34,190 nt of DNA from an uncultured Acidobacteriota bacterium (GCA_900696665.1 CAADGY010000438.1:1-34190), one strand, 5' to 3'; counted from the stretch's first letter, positions 8,672-18,049 are shown. Numbers and translations are program-made. The notes: a model not told the origin generated them from the letters alone.

Positions 8672-9607
8672 ATGGACTGGGCGCAGTTGTGGAGTATCGT
8701 CTCGCTCCCGGACAACATACCGATTGTTGCGCTAGCGGTGCTCGTACCGTTTTACACGTGGTACGGGTTGCGGCAGGCGCAAGCTACCGACCGGCTAATC
8801 ACCCAACTCGAGAGCAACCCAAGTCTGGCGCAGACACACCATCGGAAAATCTATCCGTTCCAGCCCGGCTGGGCCCGCGAGCTACAGGTTTGGCCCTACT
8901 TGCTTCGCGTCGAGTTTCTGGCAGCCATCATCGTCACACTCGTGCTCATGATCTGGTCGATTACTTTGAATGCACCCCTCGAAGAGCCTGCAAATCCCAA
9001 CCACACAATGAACCCGTCCAAAGCTCCCTGGTATTTCGTCGGGCTTCAGGAGATGCTTGTCTACTTCGACCCGTGGTTTGCGGGTGTAGTGCTGCCGACA
9101 CTGATTGTCGTCGGGCTCATGGTGTTTCCATATATCGATACGAATCCCCTAGGTGTCGGCTATTACACGATCAAACAGCGGCTGATCCCATTGTTGGGGT
9201 TTGGGGTGGGCTTCCTCCTCTGGATTCTTCTCATCTTCATTGGCACCTTTGTCCGGGGTCCTGGTTGGATGTGGTTCTGGCCGGGCCAAACGTGGGACCA
9301 CACGCGCGTGATGTATGAAGTGAACCACAATCTCTCCGATCTTCTCCGTATAACGAATCCCTGGTTAGGCGCAATCGCCGGCGTTGCCGCAATTGGCTTG
9401 TTCTACACCGTTACAGGCTGGGGCATTCATAAGCTCGTTACAAGGACCAGGTTTGATCGAAAGATCTATGGCAGAACAAACCTGCTTCAATATCTTACTT
9501 TCCAATTTTTTGCCATCACGATACTGGTAGGGTTGCCGGCGAAGATGCTTCTTCGCCTGCTATTCAACATCAAGTACGTTCTGATAACACCGTGGTTCAA
9601 CATCTGA
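8672..9607 (+). CDS. Cytochrome b C-terminal (subunit IV-like) protein
   Basis: This is the second half of the split cytochrome b and completes the quinol-oxidation site. The 311-residue membrane protein has about six predicted helices, more than the three of plant-type subunit IV. The site normally reading PEWY is seen as SKAPWYFVGLQEML, so the usual Glu is replaced. The following segment YFDPWFAGVVLPTL is typical of the cytochrome b C-terminal domain of several soil and anaerobic phyla. AAGGAGG at 8661-8667 precedes ATG 8672. The gene lies 52 nt after the b6-type gene and 13 nt before the octahaem cytochrome, so all are likely co-transcribed. Confidence 0.88.
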   Translation: MDWAQLWSIVSLPDNIPIVALAVLVPFYTWYGLRQAQATDRLITQLESNPSLAQTHHRKIYPFQPGWARELQVWPYLLRVEFLAAIIVTLVLMIWSITLNAPLEEPANPNHTMNPSKAPWYFVGLQEMLVYFDPWFAGVVLPTLIVVGLMVFPYIDTNPLGVGYYTIKQRLIPLLGFGVGFLLWILLIFIGTFVRGPGWMWFWPGQTWDHTRVMYEVNHNLSDLLRITNPWLGAIAGVAAIGLFYTVTGWGIHKLVTRTRFDRKIYGRTNLLQYLTFQFFAITILVGLPAKMLLRLLFNIKYVLITPWFNI

Positions 9608-9620
9608 GATACCACCTGCT

Positions 9621-12600
9621 ATGGAAGACGAACGACAGGATGCCAGCCCGTTAACAGATCCAATCGCAGGGCACAGTCTCAGCGCCCCGATCCTGATTGC
9701 GTCAGTCCTGCTGTTCGTTTCACTCGTCTGGGCGCTTTATGACGAGCTGTTAGGCCAGCGGCCGTGGAAAGGCTATCAGCGGCAGTTTGTCCAACTGTAT
9801 AGCTCTTACCTGAAGAAGCTGGGCCCACGGCAGGCACAGGCTGAAGGAGTGGTCTATAACTCCCGGGAATATCGCGCGCTTGAGCAGCGGCTGACTGCCG
9901 CGGAGGAAGCCGTAGCTCCGCGGGTAAGAGAGATCGAGACAGAATTGACAGGCATCCGCCAGCAGCTGGAGTCGATCCGAATACCGTTTCAGGATGCACG
10001 GGCGAAGGTCGCCGCACTCACTTACCAACTGGAACACGCCTCCGCGGGCCGCAAAGAGTCTATTCGACGAGAGATTCGAGAGGCGAGGAAAGGACCTTTC
10101 CGGCTCGAGCTCGCATCCAGCGTTGGTAAGAGTCCGGCGCAGCCCCAGGCTCTGGATTTCAACAAGCTGGAAGCCATTTTCAATGGCTTGAAGGGCCGTG
10201 AAGCCCAGCTTAATGCCGAACAGGCAGAGATCACCAGAGAATCGAGAGAGCTTCGCCGCCTTCGTGCCGAGTATCTGAGTGATCATCTTGCCGGAGTAAG
10301 TCAAACGCAGATCGACGCGCTAATCCGCAAGATGGACACCTTCCGTTATGAGATCAAGCAGATTCATGTCGAAGAGGCTGGCCTGATTGATCGATGCCAG
10401 TCGTGCCATCTCGGCATTTTGGAGCCTGTTGCGCTCTCGGCCGCCGATATGGGAGGACAGCGTGCATTTGTCAGCCATCCGAATAAGCCGCTTCTGGCAC
10501 TTCACGATCCCGTCCGATTCGGTTGTACGCCTTGCCACAACGGAAACGGACTGGCCACAGCGAGTGTCGAGGACGGACACGGTAATTACAAGCATTGGCT
10601 CTGGCCTCTTTTCGCAAAAGAGAATAGCGAAGCCGGCTGCCTGCAGTGCCACTTCCACGACCGGGTGCTCGAATATGCGCCCACTCTTACCCGTGGCCGA
10701 GATCTTTACGAGTTGAAAGGCTGCATCGGTTGTCATCGCTACGAAGGGTTCGATCGCGAATCCGATGCTTTATCCAACAACTACAAGACTATCCAGGCGC
10801 TTGAGCAACAGCAAAAGGAAGCGCGGCTTGAAGCGGATCGGGAGATCAAGGCAGGTGACCTGGCCGAGTCGAACGAAGCGGCGCGGCGTCACTATGCCCG
10901 AGCCGAAAGTCTGCGAGTGCGCGCCAGCAACATGGATGCGAGGCTGGCGGAGCTCAATCAACAAAGCCGGTTCCTCATGCAGGACCAGAAAATGACCGGA
11001 CCCAATCTGAAGGACGTCCGGCTCAAGCTCCGGAAGGAATGGATTCCCGTCTGGCTGAAGGACCCACAAGCCTTTCGTCCGGGAACCAAGATGCCTCGCT
11101 TCCGGCTCTCGGAAGAGGAAATTCGTGCTCTGTCCGCATTCGTCTGGCAATCCGCGCTCGAAGGGCCGAAGCCCGAAATGCAAGCGAAAGGAGATCCAGC
11201 CGCTGGAAAGGAGTTGTTTGAGACGCGCGGCTGCATGGGCTGCCATTCCCTGGGCGAAGGTGAGAACCGTATAGGAGGAGAGTTCGCAGGAAACCTGTCC
11301 CGGCTGGGCGAAAAGGCAAACTACGATTACATCGTTCGCTGGATTCACAATCCGCGCGATCGCACGCGGCCTTACTGCCCGCACGAGAAGCGCGACCTCG
11401 GACCCGAGGATTATACCCGCCACGGGCTTCCATACAAGTTCGGACTCCACAACTCGAAGTGTCCGAATGACGGCCACGAGGTTCAGGTGCAGAACATGAC
11501 GGTGATGCCGAGTCTGCGGCTCTCCTGGCAACAGGCTCGTGACATCGCCATGTATCTGACGAATCTCAAACACGATGGCGCCGCTTACTCGCAAGATGTC
11601 TCGTACATGGACGACCCCAAATTGGCCGCACGAGGCCAGATGCTGATGAGCCGTTACGGTTGTGCGAGTTGCCATGAAGTACGCGGCCTCGAAGATGCAC
11701 CTCGCATCGGCACGGAGCTGACAAAGGAGAGCTCCAAACCGATGGAGCAACTCGATTTCGGCTTGCTCGAACACAGGGCTAAACGCGAGAACTGGTATAG
11801 CCACAAAGGCTTCTACGAAGCCAAACTTCGGGACCCGGCGTTCTTCGATCAGGGGCGTGAGAAGGCGCCTGAAGAACGGCTCCGCATGCCGAACATCCAA
11901 CTGACAGCAGATGACCGGCGCGCGCTTACAACATTCCTGCTCGGCAGCATGGACTCCGCATTCCGAGCCCAGTTCCGCACTATTCCAGAGCAGTTCCGCT
12001 ACATACCGACCGATCAGCAGAAAGACATTCAGGAGGGGTGGTGGCTGATCAAGAAATACAACTGCATGGGTTGCCACAATATTCAGATCGGGCAAAAGTC
12101 CATCCTTAGCGGTTTGCCGCGATACCAGGATCCGGATTGGAAAGAGCAGTTGCCGCCGACCCTGGTGCAACAAGGCGCGCGCGTCGATCCCGAGTGGCTG
12201 ACGCGCTTCCTGGCCGATCCGTCTCTTGGCAACACCGACTCAACGCGCAATGGTGTCCGCACTTATCTTCACGCGCGCATGCCCACGTTCAGCTTTTCTC
12301 CAAACGAAATTCAAAAACTGGTCCGGTTTTTCCTGGCGGCTGCCGGACAGAGTAGCCCCTACATCCCAAGCCGGCTCGAACCGCTGGATGACAAGGAGCG
12401 GCAAATGGCCCGCACCCTTTTCTCGTCGCAGGCAGCGCCTTGTTTAAAGTGCCACCTAGTAGGTGATCCCGGCCACGATCGGTTTGCAACAGCTCCCAAT
12501 TTCCTGATTGCGAAAGAACGGCTCAAACCCGATTGGACGGCCCGCTGGCTGACAGATCCTCAATCGATCAGTCCGGGAACAGCCATGCCATCGGGGCTCT

Positions 12601-12806
12601 TCCGGCGCGAAGGAGAACGCTGGGTATTTGCCGGGCCGGTCCCGGCGGCTTTCAAAGAATACTCGAAAGATCACATCGAGCTATTGGTACGGTACATGTT
12701 CCAATTGACGCCAGATGAGCAGCGCCGGCTGATTCAGACAATGCCCAAAGCCGCGCCGGCGGCTGCTACTCGAGAGGTGGCGGCGAGAACCGCCGGTTCC
12801 CGCTGA
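9621..12806 (+). CDS. Large membrane-anchored octahaem c-type cytochrome
   Basis: The 1061-residue protein carries eight CXXCH haem-attachment motifs starting near residues 259, 302, 340, 368, 538, 681, 815 and 941. One membrane helix near 20-37 anchors it with the bulk outside the cytoplasmic membrane. Residues of about 60-240 and 385-445 are rich in charged heptad-like sequence and probably form coiled coils. The last four haems sit in separate cytochrome-c-like domains, each introduced by a segment such as GKELFETRGCMGCH. Placed directly after the Rieske and cytochrome b genes, it is inferred to replace cytochrome c1/f and to collect electrons for the oxidase downstream. I cannot assign it to a named family; each haem motif is directly visible. 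Confidence 0.88.
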   Translation: MEDERQDASPLTDPIAGHSLSAPILIASVLLFVSLVWALYDELLGQRPWKGYQRQFVQLYSSYLKKLGPRQAQAEGVVYNSREYRALEQRLTAAEEAVAPRVREIETELTGIRQQLESIRIPFQDARAKVAALTYQLEHASAGRKESIRREIREARKGPFRLELASSVGKSPAQPQALDFNKLEAIFNGLKGREAQLNAEQAEITRESRELRRLRAEYLSDHLAGVSQTQIDALIRKMDTFRYEIKQIHVEEAGLIDRCQSCHLGILEPVALSAADMGGQRAFVSHPNKPLLALHDPVRFGCTPCHNGNGLATASVEDGHGNYKHWLWPLFAKENSEAGCLQCHFHDRVLEYAPTLTRGRDLYELKGCIGCHRYEGFDRESDALSNNYKTIQALEQQQKEARLEADREIKAGDLAESNEAARRHYARAESLRVRASNMDARLAELNQQSRFLMQDQKMTGPNLKDVRLKLRKEWIPVWLKDPQAFRPGTKMPRFRLSEEEIRALSAFVWQSALEGPKPEMQAKGDPAAGKELFETRGCMGCHSLGEGENRIGGEFAGNLSRLGEKANYDYIVRWIHNPRDRTRPYCPHEKRDLGPEDYTRHGLPYKFGLHNSKCPNDGHEVQVQNMTVMPSLRLSWQQARDIAMYLTNLKHDGAAYSQDVSYMDDPKLAARGQMLMSRYGCASCHEVRGLEDAPRIGTELTKESSKPMEQLDFGLLEHRAKRENWYSHKGFYEAKLRDPAFFDQGREKAPEERLRMPNIQLTADDRRALTTFLLGSMDSAFRAQFRTIPEQFRYIPTDQQKDIQEGWWLIKKYNCMGCHNIQIGQKSILSGLPRYQDPDWKEQLPPTLVQQGARVDPEWLTRFLADPSLGNTDSTRNGVRTYLHARMPTFSFSPNEIQKLVRFFLAAAGQSSPYIPSRLEPLDDKERQMARTLFSSQAAPCLKCHLVGDPGHDRFATAPNFLIAKERLKPDWTARWLTDPQSISPGTAMPSGLFRREGERWVFAGPVPAAFKEYSKDHIELLVRYMFQLTPDEQRRLIQTMPKAAPAAATREVAARTAGSR

Positions 12807-12842
12807 GGAATGGTCATTGATGTCAAACAGGAGGGTATGGCT

Positions 12843-13703
12843 ATGAAGAACTTACCGGAACTTACAAAAGCGGCGATCGCTGCGGTTGTAGGGCTCCTTT
12901 TGGTTACTTCCGGTTGCGGCGGCAGAGAGGAGCAAAAAGGCGAAACTGCCGAAGAAACAACAGCGCCAGGCGGGGCTGTCTGGACGCCGACGGGAGACGA
13001 AGGCACACTAACAGGCAAGGTGGCCTTTCAAGGACAGGCTCCTAAGTTCAGGGCAATCGCGATGGATGCCGATGCGGTGTGCGCGGCCAAACACTCAAAG
13101 CCTGTATATCCGGAAGCCGTGATCGTCAATAGCAACGGTACGCTGCGGAACGTTTTTGTTTACGTCAAGACTGGACTGGAAGACAAAAACTTTGCGGTGC
13201 CGGATGACCCGGTGGAACTCGACCAGGATGGGTGCATCTATAAACCGCATGTTCTCGGAATCCAGTCCCGCCAGAATTTGCGCGTTGTTTCGAGCGATAA
13301 CACAACTCATAACATTCACCCCATGCCGAAGGTGAACCGCGAATGGAATGTGTCGCAGCCGCCGGGCGCAGATCCGATTATTCAGGTGTTCAACCGGCCG
13401 GAAGCTACTATCCCGGTGAAATGTAATCAGCATCCGTGGATGAGAGCCTATATCCACGTAATAAGTCATCCTTTCTACGCCCTTTCCGGAGAGGACGGCA
13501 CGTTTGAGATCAAGGGTCTTCCTCCCGGTAAGTACCAGCTTGAAGCCGTTCACGAAGAGTATGGTGCCTCCACGCAGGAAGTAACTGTCGCAGCCAAGCA
13601 GTCCGTACCGGTGGAGTTCAAGTTCCAGGCTGCTCAGACCTACACCCCCAGTTCCTTGAAAGTTATGCCTGCGCTGGTGTTGCCTTGCTGTGCAGGTAAA
13701 TAG
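12843..13703 (+). CDS. Cupredoxin-like lipoprotein with a carboxypeptidase-regulatory-like domain
   Basis: The product is probably an exported, lipid-anchored copper protein and a candidate electron carrier. The N-terminus (MKNLPELTKA..., 286 residues) has a basic start, a hydrophobic core and Cys25 in the sequence VTSGC, a marginal lipobox. The central domain has His156 and His159 (TTHNIH), Cys194, His197 and Met200 in VKCNQHPWM, the Cys-x2-His-x2-Met spacing of type-1 copper sites. From about residue 210 a small beta-sandwich domain follows (DGTFEIKGLPPGKYQLEAVHE). ATG 12843 is preferred because GGAGGG lies about 8 nt before it; ATG 12837 is too close. The family resembles methylamine-utilisation-type cupredoxins. 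It lies between the bc-type genes and the oxidase genes, which fits an electron-shuttle role. Confidence 0.78.
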   Translation: MKNLPELTKAAIAAVVGLLLVTSGCGGREEQKGETAEETTAPGGAVWTPTGDEGTLTGKVAFQGQAPKFRAIAMDADAVCAAKHSKPVYPEAVIVNSNGTLRNVFVYVKTGLEDKNFAVPDDPVELDQDGCIYKPHVLGIQSRQNLRVVSSDNTTHNIHPMPKVNREWNVSQPPGADPIIQVFNRPEATIPVKCNQHPWMRAYIHVISHPFYALSGEDGTFEIKGLPPGKYQLEAVHEEYGASTQEVTVAAKQSVPVEFKFQAAQTYTPSSLKVMPALVLPCCAGK

Positions 13704-13729
13704 ATCGCGCCGCAGGCCAGGTAATCAAG

Positions 13730-14656
13730 ATGGATCTGAATTGCACTCAGGCAGCGCTCAATTCCCAGCCATCCCGTACCATCGGGGCGATGTCCTCAAG
13801 AGCCGTCATGCGGCGGCTTTGTGCCTATCTGGAACTTGCAAAGCCGCGAGTGACAGCCTTGATCCTTGTGGTTGCGTGGGCGGGTTTCTGGTGCGCATCC
13901 GAAGGTGTGCCGGACCGCAGATTGCTGCTGCTAACCATGGCGGGTCTGGCTCTGCTCGCCTCAGGGATGTTTGCGCTGAATCATTTCATGGAGCGGGATC
14001 TCGACGCGTTGATGCAGCGGACGCAGTCACGCCCGCTGCCATCTGGAAGGCTCAAGGCTTCAGAAGCGCTGTGGTTCGGGACCGGCACAACCATTGCCGC
14101 CTTGTTCACGCTCAGCGCGATTAACGCGCTGACGGTGGCGCTGGGTCTGTTGACACTAGCCAGTTACTTGCTGCTCTATACTCCCTTGAAGCGGCGGACG
14201 CCCCGTTGCACCTTCATCGGAGCCTTTCCCGGGGCAATGCCGCCGCTGGTAGGGTGGGTGGCGGCTCGCAATGCGTTAGACTTGGAGGCCCTGGGGCTTT
14301 TTGCCATCGTCTTTTTTTGGCAATTTCCCCATTTCCATTCGATCGCGTATCTTTACCGCGAGGATTATGCGCGGGGCGGCGTTCGTATGTGGCCCGTGGT
14401 CGAGCACGGTGGCAAGGTCATGGGACGCGAGATTGTGGCCGCCGCCGCACTGCTCGTTCCCGCGAGCCTCCTGCCCACACCGCTGGGCATGGCGGGGCAA
14501 TTCTATGCGTTCGCCGCATTCCTGCTGGGAGCCGCGTTTTTCCTTGTATGTCGCCAAATGGCTGTCTTGCCGGGGAGAAGGACAGCGCAACGCCTGTTAC
14601 TGGCTTCGGTTGTCTATCTCCCATCACTATTGTTACTGATGCTGTTGAACCGGTGA
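13730..14656 (+). CDS. ctaB: Protohaem IX farnesyltransferase (haem O synthase)
   Basis: This UbiA-family prenyltransferase adds a farnesyl group to haem b to make haem O, the precursor of haem A for the oxidase encoded next. The product has 308 residues with about eight to nine membrane helices. LELAKPRVT opens the catalytic domain, and the prenyl-diphosphate/Mg2+ site is seen as NHFMERDLDALMQRTQSRPL. The second conserved region contains WQFPHFHSIAYLYREDY. In-frame ATGs at 13790 and 13808 are also possible starts, because the first 30 residues carry no family sequence. No haem A synthase (ctaA) was seen in the window, so whether haem A is made must be judged elsewhere in the genome. Confidence 0.9.
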   Translation: MDLNCTQAALNSQPSRTIGAMSSRAVMRRLCAYLELAKPRVTALILVVAWAGFWCASEGVPDRRLLLLTMAGLALLASGMFALNHFMERDLDALMQRTQSRPLPSGRLKASEALWFGTGTTIAALFTLSAINALTVALGLLTLASYLLLYTPLKRRTPRCTFIGAFPGAMPPLVGWVAARNALDLEALGLFAIVFFWQFPHFHSIAYLYREDYARGGVRMWPVVEHGGKVMGREIVAAAALLVPASLLPTPLGMAGQFYAFAAFLLGAAFFLVCRQMAVLPGRRTAQRLLLASVVYLPSLLLLMLLNR

Positions 14657-14695
14657 TCACCGCCGTTGCGTGGCGGGTTGGGATTGGAGTGGAAC

Positions 14696-15490
14696 ATGAT
14701 CTTAGCGTTAGCTCTCTTTTTCGTGGTAATGGCTTCTGTCACCGTAGGGATTTTCGTTTTGCGTATCTGGTGGCTACCCGAGCAGGTTTCCGCCCACGGC
14801 GGGGCCATTGATCAGCAATTGATTCTCACCCTGACGATCGCCGGTATTGTCTTTTTTCTGGCACAGGTGGCGCTAAGTTACGTGCTATGGCGGTTCAGGG
14901 CTCGTGGAGACAAACGGGCGAGTTACTGGCATGAGAATTCAACGCTGGAACTGACTTGGACGTTGGCGACGGCTGCTCTTTTTGTGGGGCTTGGCGTTCT
15001 GGGAAACCGGGTCTGGGCGAATTACCTTTTTTCGCAGGAAGTTCCGGATGTAACAACCGTGGAAGTGACGGGTCAGCAATTTGCATGGAACATCCGATAC
15101 CCGGGAGTTGATAACACCTTTGGCCGAACGGACCCGGCTCTCATCAATGATGCCCAGGCAAACTACTTGGGGCTCGACTCGAAAGACAAAGCAAGCCGGG
15201 ACGACGTTATGACGCAAAATATCATGGCGGTACCGGTAAATCGTCCGATCCGGGTCATTCTACGGTCAAAAGATGTTACCCACAGTTTTCATGTGCCCCA
15301 ACTACGGGTGAAGCAGGACGCGGTGCCGGGAATGGCGATCCGAGTCCATTTCACTGCTCTCCGGACTGGAGAATACGAGATCGCCTGTGCCGAGCTTTGC
15401 GGCATGCAGCATTACAAGATGCGAGGCCGGCTGCTTGTAATGGAAGACGCCGACTTCAGAACCTGGCTCAAATCGCGGATCGAGTTTTGA
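14696..15490 (+). CDS. coxB: Cytochrome c oxidase subunit II (CuA protein)
   Basis: The subunit receives electrons from the periplasmic carrier at the binuclear CuA centre and passes them to subunit I. The product has 264 residues with two membrane helices (about 1-22 and 42-66), then the cupredoxin domain. CuA ligands are His199 (HSFHVP) and Cys231, Glu233, Cys235, His239 and Met242 in CAELCGMQHYKM. No C-terminal haem c domain is fused. ATG 14696 has GGAG about 7 nt upstream; the longer TTG-initiated reading from 14666 adds no family sequence. An insert of about 25 residues after FAWNIRYPG (around 135-165) is somewhat longer than usual. It is in an operon with coxA, 22 nt downstream. Confidence 0.93.
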   Translation: MILALALFFVVMASVTVGIFVLRIWWLPEQVSAHGGAIDQQLILTLTIAGIVFFLAQVALSYVLWRFRARGDKRASYWHENSTLELTWTLATAALFVGLGVLGNRVWANYLFSQEVPDVTTVEVTGQQFAWNIRYPGVDNTFGRTDPALINDAQANYLGLDSKDKASRDDVMTQNIMAVPVNRPIRVILRSKDVTHSFHVPQLRVKQDAVPGMAIRVHFTALRTGEYEIACAELCGMQHYKMRGRLLVMEDADFRTWLKSRIEF

Positions 15491-15512
15491 GGATATCGGA
15501 AGGAGAAGGACA

Positions 15513-17276
15513 ATGGCAGGTCCGGCAGCAGTTCACGAGGTCAGAAGAAGTTTTATCCGGCGCTACATTTTCAGTGTCGATCATAAGGTGATCGGTATTC
15601 AGTATCTATTGTTGGCGCTGGTTTCCGTCACGGTTGGAATGATACTGTCGGTGTTCATGCGGCTGAGGCTGGCCTGGCCGGAAGAGAAGTGGCCGCTGCT
15701 GCAGCAACTTATGCCTACAGCTTTTGCCGGTGGCCCGATGACGCCTGAGTTTTACCTGTCCATGATGACGATGCACGGAACTATCATGGTGTTTTTCGTC
15801 CTGACCACCGCACCGCTATCGGGGTTCGGCAACTATTTCCTGCCGATTCAGGTAGGCGCCCGCGATATGGCGTTCCCAACGATCAATATGCTGTCGTTTT
15901 GGGTGACATTCGTCGCATTGGGGGTGATGATCTGCGCGTTGTTTGTAACCGGTGGAGCGCCGATCTCGGGCTGGACCGGATATGCCCCTCTCAGCGCGTT
16001 GGGTGAAATCGCCGGCCCCGGTTTAGGTCTGGGGCAGACTCTATGGGTCATCAGCATCGCCATCTTCTGTGTGGCGTCACTCCTGACGTCACTGAATTTT
16101 CTCACCACGACCCTGAATCTGCGCGCTCGTGGAATGTCGCTGACACGGATGCCGCTGACGGTGTGGGCATGGTTTACAACGGCTATTCTGGCGCTCCTGG
16201 CATTTCCTGTATTACTCGCCGCCGGCATCTTACTCATTCTCGACCGCGTGGGCGGAACCAGCTTTTTTATCCCGGCCGGTCTGATAGTAAGTGATAGAGT
16301 AATTCCACACGAAGGGGGATCACCACTTCTCTGGCAGCATTTATTCTGGTTCTTCGGCCACCCGGAAGTATATATCGCCATCCTTCCCGGAATGGGGGTG
16401 ACCTCGCATATTCTCTCTACGTTTGCCCGGAAGCCGGTATTCGCCTATCGCGCGATGGTAGGTGCGATCTTCGCAATCGGCTTCATCAGCTACATCGTCT
16501 GGGGCCACCACATGTTCATGAGTGGTATGAGCCCATATTCCAGCATGGCATTCTCCATTACGACGCTCGCGGTCGGTGTACCTTCCGCCATCAAGACCTT
16601 CAATTGGCTGGCCACCCTCTGGGGCGGCCAGATCCGCTTTACGGCCGCAATGCTGTTCTCAATTGGCTTTGTATCGCTGTTCGTTTCGGGCGGGGTTACC
16701 GGACTCCTGTTGGCGCAACCGGCGGTAGATATTGCTCTGCATGATACCTACTTCGTCGTCGCGCATTTTCACATCATCATGGGCGTGGCGGCGATCTTCG
16801 GAATCTTTGCGGGCCTACATTACTGGTTCCCGAAGATGTTTGGCCGCATGATGAGCGAGACGCTCGGAAAGGTACACTTCTGGTTAACTCTTCTGGGCGT
16901 CTATTGCGTGTTCATGCCAATGCACTTCCTTGGCCTTGCGGGAGGGCTCCGCCGGTACGCGCAATTGACGGAGTTTGAGTTTTTGCGGCCTCTCCAGCCG
17001 ATTCACGTGTTCATTTCAGTAGCGGCATTCGTAACCATCGCGGCTCAACTGGTTTTCCTCTTCAACTTTTTTTGGAGCATGAAACGCGGCCAGGCGGTGG
17101 GTCCCAACCCATGGGATTCGACGTCTCTCGAATGGACTACGCCGTCTCCGCCCCCTCATGACAATTTCGGTCCGCTGGAACCTGTTGTTTACCACGGACC
17201 GTATGAGTATGGAGTTCCCGGAGCTAGCAAGGATTATGTCATGCAAACGGAACCGGAGGTGGAAGTTGGGCGATAG
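15513..17276 (+). CDS. coxA: Cytochrome c oxidase subunit I (haem-copper, A1-type)
   Basis: This is the catalytic subunit that reduces O2 to water and pumps protons. The product has 587 residues with at least twelve membrane helices. Key residues visible are His88 (haem a), His283-Pro-Glu285-Val-Tyr287 (CuB ligand, D-channel Glu and cross-linked Tyr), His332-His333 (CuB), and His418/His420 in VAHFHIIMG (haem a3 and haem a). The D-channel entry Asp is present in GARDMAFP and the K-channel Lys in PSAIKTF. The Glu in HPEVY places it in the A1 group. ATG 15513 follows GGAAGGAGAAGGA, a strong Shine-Dalgarno. Full length, no interruption. Confidence 0.96.
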   Translation: MAGPAAVHEVRRSFIRRYIFSVDHKVIGIQYLLLALVSVTVGMILSVFMRLRLAWPEEKWPLLQQLMPTAFAGGPMTPEFYLSMMTMHGTIMVFFVLTTAPLSGFGNYFLPIQVGARDMAFPTINMLSFWVTFVALGVMICALFVTGGAPISGWTGYAPLSALGEIAGPGLGLGQTLWVISIAIFCVASLLTSLNFLTTTLNLRARGMSLTRMPLTVWAWFTTAILALLAFPVLLAAGILLILDRVGGTSFFIPAGLIVSDRVIPHEGGSPLLWQHLFWFFGHPEVYIAILPGMGVTSHILSTFARKPVFAYRAMVGAIFAIGFISYIVWGHHMFMSGMSPYSSMAFSITTLAVGVPSAIKTFNWLATLWGGQIRFTAAMLFSIGFVSLFVSGGVTGLLLAQPAVDIALHDTYFVVAHFHIIMGVAAIFGIFAGLHYWFPKMFGRMMSETLGKVHFWLTLLGVYCVFMPMHFLGLAGGLRRYAQLTEFEFLRPLQPIHVFISVAAFVTIAAQLVFLFNFFWSMKRGQAVGPNPWDSTSLEWTTPSPPPHDNFGPLEPVVYHGPYEYGVPGASKDYVMQTEPEVEVGR

Positions 17277-17312
17277 TCCGGTAACAAGAGCCATTGACTG
17301 CTACGGTGTGCC

Positions 17313-18017
17313 ATGGTTGCGAGGACGTTGAAAGATACTGCCGGGATCAGGTTCGATACCGGAGGACCGGGACCTGGTGGCAACGGAGGAGAAGGCCGCG
17401 AGCCCGGCAAATCTCAGGTCCATTACACTGGCATGTTCTTTGCTCTGGCGGCCATCGGTATGTTGTTTGTAGCTCTGACCAGCGCCTATGTCGTGCGTCA
17501 GGGCTTGGACCCGGCATGGAAACCGGTTCGGATGCCGGCCATCCTGTGGTTTAATACCTTCGCGCTGATCACCAGCAGTTTTACTTTGAAAAAAGCGCGG
17601 TGGGCTTTGACGCGCGTCCGCGTGTCCACTCTGTCGGGCGGTGGTGCCACGGCAGCTCTTTACGGCTGGCTTACCCTTACTCTTGTACTTGGCTTCATCT
17701 TCCTTTGCGGGCAGTTAGTAGCCTGGCGACGACTATCTTTAGAAGGGCTGTATTTGAGTACAAGCCCACACAGCTCCTTTTTCTACCTTTTGTCGGGATT
17801 ACACGGTCTGCACTTACTGGGAGGTATTGCCGCTATCCTGTGGCTCGATCTAATCATCTGGCGGGATCACGGCTTTCCCATTCAGAGGGGCCTGAACTGG
17901 CTCGGAAAGCTTGAGCTTCCAGTTCTTAGGCGCAAAGTAGAGGCTACCGCTCTCTACTGGCATTCGATGGGCGCTTTGTGGGTTTATCTTCTGCTGTTAC
18001 TGTTTGCCTGGAGATGA
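17313..18017 (+). CDS. coxC: Cytochrome c oxidase subunit III, first copy
   Basis: Structural subunit that stabilises subunit I and its proton uptake. The product has 234 residues: a Gly-rich soluble N-terminus of about 40 residues (GGPGPGGNGG), then about five membrane helices. The subunit III signature is visible in SPHSSFFYLLSGLHGLHLLGG and the C-terminal ALYWHSMGALWVYLL. A loop of about 25 residues (HGFPIQRGLNWLGKLE...) sits before the last helix. It lies 36 nt after coxA. A second, shorter subunit III gene follows 32 nt downstream, so two different members of this family are encoded together. Confidence 0.87.
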   Translation: MVARTLKDTAGIRFDTGGPGPGGNGGEGREPGKSQVHYTGMFFALAAIGMLFVALTSAYVVRQGLDPAWKPVRMPAILWFNTFALITSSFTLKKARWALTRVRVSTLSGGGATAALYGWLTLTLVLGFIFLCGQLVAWRRLSLEGLYLSTSPHSSFFYLLSGLHGLHLLGGIAAILWLDLIIWRDHGFPIQRGLNWLGKLELPVLRRKVEATALYWHSMGALWVYLLLLLFAWR

Positions 18018-18049
18018 AATGAGGACTTGCTTACCGGGAGGTGAACACA

